A stretch of 64,000 nucleotides of DNA from Epiperipatus broadwayi (taxonomy: Eukaryota > Onychophora > Udeonychophora > Euonychophora > Peripatidae): contig JAQFVV010012477.1 in assembly GCA_028023455.1 (NCBI GenBank), forward strand, positions 3,799,365 through 3,863,364, read 5' to 3'. The notes below the pieces were generated by a model. The model saw only the letters and a program-made list of their open reading frames with translations, did not search any database and was not told the origin of the DNA. Made by a program: the position numbers and the translations under genes. The first letter of the stretch is position 1. The number at the start of each line of letters is the position of its first letter. Shown in pieces: positions 59,903-64,000 of the stretch.

Positions 59903-60277
59903 CCATTAAACATCACATGATCACCATTCTTTATGCGTATACAAGCTGTTTACACAAAGGCTAAACTCTTCATACAGTAGCACCACCAGTGTGAACCAGA
60001 GTAATTAATGGATGCAAAAAGGTTTGTGCATAAAATCCCTATCTTGTGCCTACTCATCCAATATCCCTAGTTTAGTTTGTGGCTTTCATCAGCACGGAGT
60101 TTTGGATCTGAGAGCAGTGCACCTAGATCTTAGATCTAGATGGTTGCTTTAGTCTGGGGATATTGGATGAGTAGGTAGTAGATGGGGGTTTTATGCACAA
60201 ATCTTTTTGCATCCATTGATTACTCTGGCTTGCACTGCTGGAGCTACTGTATGGAGAATTTAGTCTCAGTGTAAATA
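59903..60277 (-). mobile_element. Palindromic short retroelement, subfamily copy
   Basis: Left end ccattaaacatcacatgatc (3' end inverted), then the variant gtttacacaaaggctaaact in place of the usual aaacaggcaaaact, and a shortened foldback centre at cctagatcttagatctag. Flanked by AAGATAAA (59895-59902 and 60278-60285), 8 bp, a weaker but consistent duplication. Both arms carry the variant, so the arms have evolved together in this subfamily. Confidence 0.72.
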
Positions 60278-60285
60278 AAGATAAA

Positions 60286-62360
60286 TAGACAATAAAATAC
60301 TATAACCAAATGATAACATTTAGATAAAAGGGAAATTATATTCTCAAAACTATAAAAAAACAATATTTCTTTCGCTGGAATAATATTATGATTGTATTCA
60401 TGTAGTCAGAGACTTATCAAACAATTTCAGATACATTATCATCCAATATACCCAATTAAAGACCAAAAGTTGGATGGCTATAGGTCAGTTGAGCTAAAAA
60501 CAATCGCTAAGTTTGCTTAAAAACATTCAGCCACCTAAAAAAAAAAAAATCAAACTTTCGTTTGGATTCAAAACTCAGATTATGATCATGCATAAGTATG
60601 TGCTAGCTAACAATATGCTACAATGCTCTTTTAAAATGTTTCAACACTCCATTATCAATAACTGTCATTTATTACACTTTCATACATTCTTAAATATTTT
60701 AGTATTTCAATATTTAGAGCTACATCATAAACTTCATATAAATCCTTTTCATTATTACAAAACATTTAATGTAAAAAACCTAACATCATAATAATAAATA
60801 CTATATATATTTAATAAATATTTTTAAAAATAAAAAACAATTCTTTATTATTTTTTGTTTTGCTAATGTATCAAAAGAGGGCAGTAAAAAGCGATTTGAG
60901 TATAAATGTATATTCAGATTTATGTAAATATTTTTTTCTAAAGAAAAATATTATATTTTAATGATCGTTAAGACAAATGATATGCGATGTGGAGGTCTAA
61001 AAAGATTACAGAAAAATATAAAAGTTTATATAAGAAATTAAAGCAATAACTATGGGAAACAAGGCTTATTGTCACCTCATTTAAGATTAAATTCTGTGCA
61101 AAGACTACGCATATAATTTATAGATTTGTGGGTGTGCTTTTTAAAAACAAACAATATCTTTTTAATAGACAGAGATAATTTATCAAAAACAGGGAGTAAA
61201 ACGTGATTTCGTTTTTTTAAAATATATATATGTTTTGAGAAAGATCAGAATAAAATAAATATTATGAGGAAAATAAAGAATTTGTGCTCCCGATAAAAGT
61301 AGATGTGATAATTTTTTTAAAAATAGATTTTTATTAGCATGTAATAAAAGTTGGAGATAGGATTAAATAGGGAGAGATACTGAAGCAAATATTAGTTATA
61401 TATAGTAAAAAGAATACTATCAAAAGTAAAAAAAAAATGGATACAGTAATGTTAAGAAAAATCAATCTAATTTAAGAGTTAGAAAAATAAAATTATTTAA
61501 GATACATTGATTAAAAAAAGTGCAAGAAGCAAATGAAAATATTAAGAAGAAAAAAATATATAAAAGACAAAATATAGGAGAAATTTAGGGTGAATTTTAT
61601 AGTATGAAAAAGGGTTGTATTTGTTATAAATAGAAGATAAGGATAAATAAGATATTTTAGTAGTGGAAATAAATACATTTAATAAATAAAGAGTAGTCAA
61701 ATGCAGAAGATTATATTTTGGAAAAATATTAACAAAGGGGAAAGATATCAAAAAACCGTTGAATTTTGTATTTAAGAAACAAAAATTCCTATTATAATGA
61801 GAACATATGATGCTAATTTTTATTAGGTGAAGATAATAGGAATCTAAAAATATAAAAATGATCAAATAAAAGAATGAAATAAAAGAATGTATTACTCTTT
61901 AGAGAGGTACATTTCAAAATTCAAAGAATAACATCACACCATATTAAGAGAAAATGAGATTCTTAATGGTATGCTTTTACATGAACAAAATATAAAGTAT
62001 ACAATAGGTTGTGTTTTACTCGATAAAGAAAAAAATTAATACAAGTAAAAAATTAAAAGTTTAAGATGATAGGAAAAAAAATCTTACAGTGATTAAAATT
62101 TCATAATAATTGAATTGGGATTAAATAAAATATATAACTAATATAAATAATTTAAGTATGTATTTGAAATATTGAAAATAAAAATGAGTGAACATATAGC
62201 ATTGAAAAAATTTAGCAGATTAACAAAAAAAAAAAAAAAAAATACAGGAATGAAAAAAAAAAGAGAATCTTATAAAAAATGTAAAAAGACTATTACAAAA
62301 CTTTTTATTAGTCATTCATTAGAATAATTAGAGTAATTTTCATTATATTGCATTCAGAGA
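60286..62360. other. AT-rich, partly purine-skewed non-coding sequence
   Basis: From about 61180 to 62300 the plus strand is strongly A/G-biased with A-runs (for example the 19-base run at 62226). No ORF with family resemblance on either strand. Could be an old A-rich LINE body or a decayed polypurine tract. Confidence 0.35.
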
Positions 62361-62364
62361 CTGG

Positions 62365-62529
62365 GTTTCTATCTACTTTTAACACTTTGTGGAGGGATAT
62401 AATTATAAACCTATTATCAAAGACATGTGAAAAGTTGTATGATCTCAAGTTGCACATTTCATGCTGAACCAGCACTCATCAGTTGATTCAGATCCCATTC
62501 TCTTACACATATCTTTATTATTCTTCAGT
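62365..62529. repeat. Left arm of compound inverted repeat
   Basis: Contains tttctatctacttttaacac, ttgtggagggatataattat, catgctgaaccagcactcat and ctcttacacatatctttatt. It is complementary to about 63835-63992. The arm is broken at 62530-62544 by the RTE insertion and resumes at 63349. The central part resembles SINE-A. Confidence 0.7.
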
Positions 62530-62544
62530 ATATATAGACATGAA

Positions 62545-63348
62545 AGTAAATGGAGATTATTTAAGTCATTTAGATTTTTCAGATGATGTAGTTGTTTTTG
62601 CAAATAATGCTTTAGAGTTACAGGAAATGTTGCAGGAGTTATCAGATAAAAGTAGGAAAGTAGGAATAAAGATAAATGTTAAAAAGACTAAAGTAATGTT
62701 TAATAGATTTTTTCAAAATATGAAAATAAAGATTGATTATGATGAGTTAGAAGAAATTAACAGTTACAAATACCTTGGTCAGATTATTAATACAGATGGA
62801 AACATAATGATTGAAATTAATCATAGAATTAAACTTGGTTGGAGTTCTTTTGGTAGAAATAACTTGATACTGAAAGGAAATATGCCTATGTGTTTGAAAA
62901 GGAAGGTTTTTAATAAATGTGTTTTGCCAGTTTTTACTTATGGATCTGAGACTTGGACACTTAATAGAAGAACAATACAGAGACTTCAGACAACTCAAAG
63001 AAGTATGGAGAGATGCTTGTTGGGAGTAACAAGAAGAGATCGAAAATGCAATGTATGGATAAGAGAACAAACAGGTGTTATTGACCTCATTGAAAAAATT
63101 AAAAGACTGAAGTGGAGTTGGGCTGGATATATTGCTAGAAGAGATGATAATAGATGGACAATTGAAATTTTAAACTGGATTCCAAGAGATTGTAAAAGAC
63201 CCAGAAAAAGACAATATGTGAGATGGATGGATGAAATAAGAAAGTGTGCAGGAGTGATGTGGAGAAGAGAAGCTAAAGGTAGGAAAAGATGGATTGACCT
63301 TGGAGAGACCTTTATCCTGCAGTGGATTGCTAATGGTTGATGATGATG
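62545..63348 (+). mobile_element. RTE-type LINE, 5'-truncated, with target-site duplication
   Basis: 804 bp of the RTE 3' end inserted in the compound repeat. It begins inside the reverse transcriptase just before the catalytic box (KVNGDYLSHLDFSDDVVVFA) and reads through without a stop to QWIANG, then TGATGATGATGA-type tail. The box reads F-S-D-D. Flanked by ATATATAGAYATGAA (62530-62544 and 63349-63363, one mismatch). The uninterrupted reading, close match to 41664-44612 and preserved duplication suggest a fairly recent insertion. About 20 upstream codons of the open frame (from 62483) belong to the host repeat and are not part of the LINE protein. Confidence 0.9.
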
Positions 63349-63505
63349 ATATATAGATATGAATTACTACAGTTTAATTGATAAGTGTCAACTTTCTGCC
63401 CTCACAACTTTAGCACAAATCACTTGATGAAAATATATTAATAATATTTATTAGTCATTCATTAGACTAGAGATTATCCATTTAGTAAATATTATTTCTA
63501 TAGTG
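63349..63505. repeat. Left arm of compound inverted repeat, continued
   Basis: Resumes after the RTE insertion with gtttaattgataagtgtcaa, ctgccctcacaactttagca and tagactagagattatccatt. Complementary to 63666-63835. Confidence 0.75.
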
Positions 63506-63665
63506 TCATTAGACTGACTGATGAGTGCTTGTTCAGCACAAAATGTGCCTCTTGGGGATCATACATTTTTTCATGCCTTTGGACATATGTTAATGATTAT
63601 ATTCCTCCACAAGGTATTATAAACAGATAGAAAACAATCCATACCTTGTGTCAGAGTGATGTAGT
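63506..63665. repeat. Central segment of compound repeat
   Basis: Contains actgatgagtgcttgttcag, cttggggatcatacattttt and cctccacaaggtattataaa. It is also a direct repeat of 63875-64000, about 345 bases away. Confidence 0.65.
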
Positions 63666-64000
63666 GAAAATTACACTACATAAATATTATTCATTAAATG
63701 GATAATCTCTAGTCTAATGAATGACTAAAAAAATTATTAATATATTCCTATCAAGTGATTTGTGTCAAAGTTGTGAGGGCAGAACTTTGAAACTTATCAA
63801 TTCAACTGTGATAATTACATATCTATATATACTGAACAATGATAAAGATATGTGTAAGAGATTGTGATCTAGGCCAACTGATGACTGCTGGTTCATTTTG
63901 GGGATCATATATATATTTTCATGTCTCTGGTCATATGTTTATGATTACAACCCTCCACAAGGTGTTAAAAGCAGATAGAAAACGGTCCCTATCTTGTGTG
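63666..64000. repeat. Right arm of compound inverted repeat, unoccupied RTE site
   Basis: Inverted copy of 62365-62529 plus 63349-63505 without the RTE element. Its complement reads straight through the target site at 63811-63840. The structure continues past the window edge. Confidence 0.75.

Noticed and set aside
62483-62540. N-terminal extension of the RTE open frame
   Set aside because: It is the translated host repeat next to the insertion; the target-site duplication puts the LINE start at about 62545.
1-64000. CRISPR array, bacterial operons, phage or riboswitch
   Set aside because: No regularly spaced conserved repeats with unique spacers, no ribosome-binding-site-led gene runs; the sequence is eukaryotic intron-like.

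Overview
This is AT-rich animal nuclear DNA. There is no bacterial gene organisation, and coding sequence is limited to two short spliced exons and decayed transposons. Long introns, tRNA-derived SINEs, RTE-type LINEs ending in TGA/TGATGA repeats and CR1-like LINEs with a PHD-esterase ORF1 suggest a lophotrochozoan with a large genome. A mollusc, most likely a cephalopod, is my best guess. That assignment is inference, not proven.

The only host gene I can support lies on the minus strand. Two exons (47106-47214, then 16992-17193) join in phase and encode part of the GAIN domain of a latrophilin-like adhesion GPCR. An intron of about 30 kb separates them. Everything else appears to be intron or flank of this gene, filled with repeats.

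Layout. 1-7080 is a giant inverted repeat with arms of about 3.5 kb around a spacer at 3533-3616. Its outer parts are polypyrimidine on the left and polypurine on the right. 7110-8620 is an imperfect tetranucleotide microsatellite that switches strand near 7750. 9370-11432 is a candidate DNA transposon with terminal inverted repeats. 14570-15445 is a CR1-like LINE 3' fragment. 16992-17193 is the downstream exon. 18-27 kb holds SINEs, MITE-like hairpins and LINE remnants. 28584-33171 is a long CR1-like LINE on the minus strand. 36300-38312 and 41664-44612 are two RTE LINEs, on minus and plus. 47106-47214 is the upstream exon. 52341-53005 is the longest copy of a palindromic short retroelement. 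53-56 kb holds more LINE and SINE fragments. 57-59.6 kb is a degenerate tandem repeat interrupted by an inverted SINE cluster. 62.3-64 kb is a compound inverted repeat invaded by a truncated RTE element.

The most unusual signal is a short family that is internally palindromic, like a foldback element, yet sits between target-site duplications of 8-15 bp, like a LINE-mobilised SINE. Four copies with duplications can be delimited (19182-19383, 26601-26747, 52341-53005, 59903-60277). One is nested in another SINE. A second strong result is a truncated RTE insertion whose unoccupied paralogous site is present in the same window.
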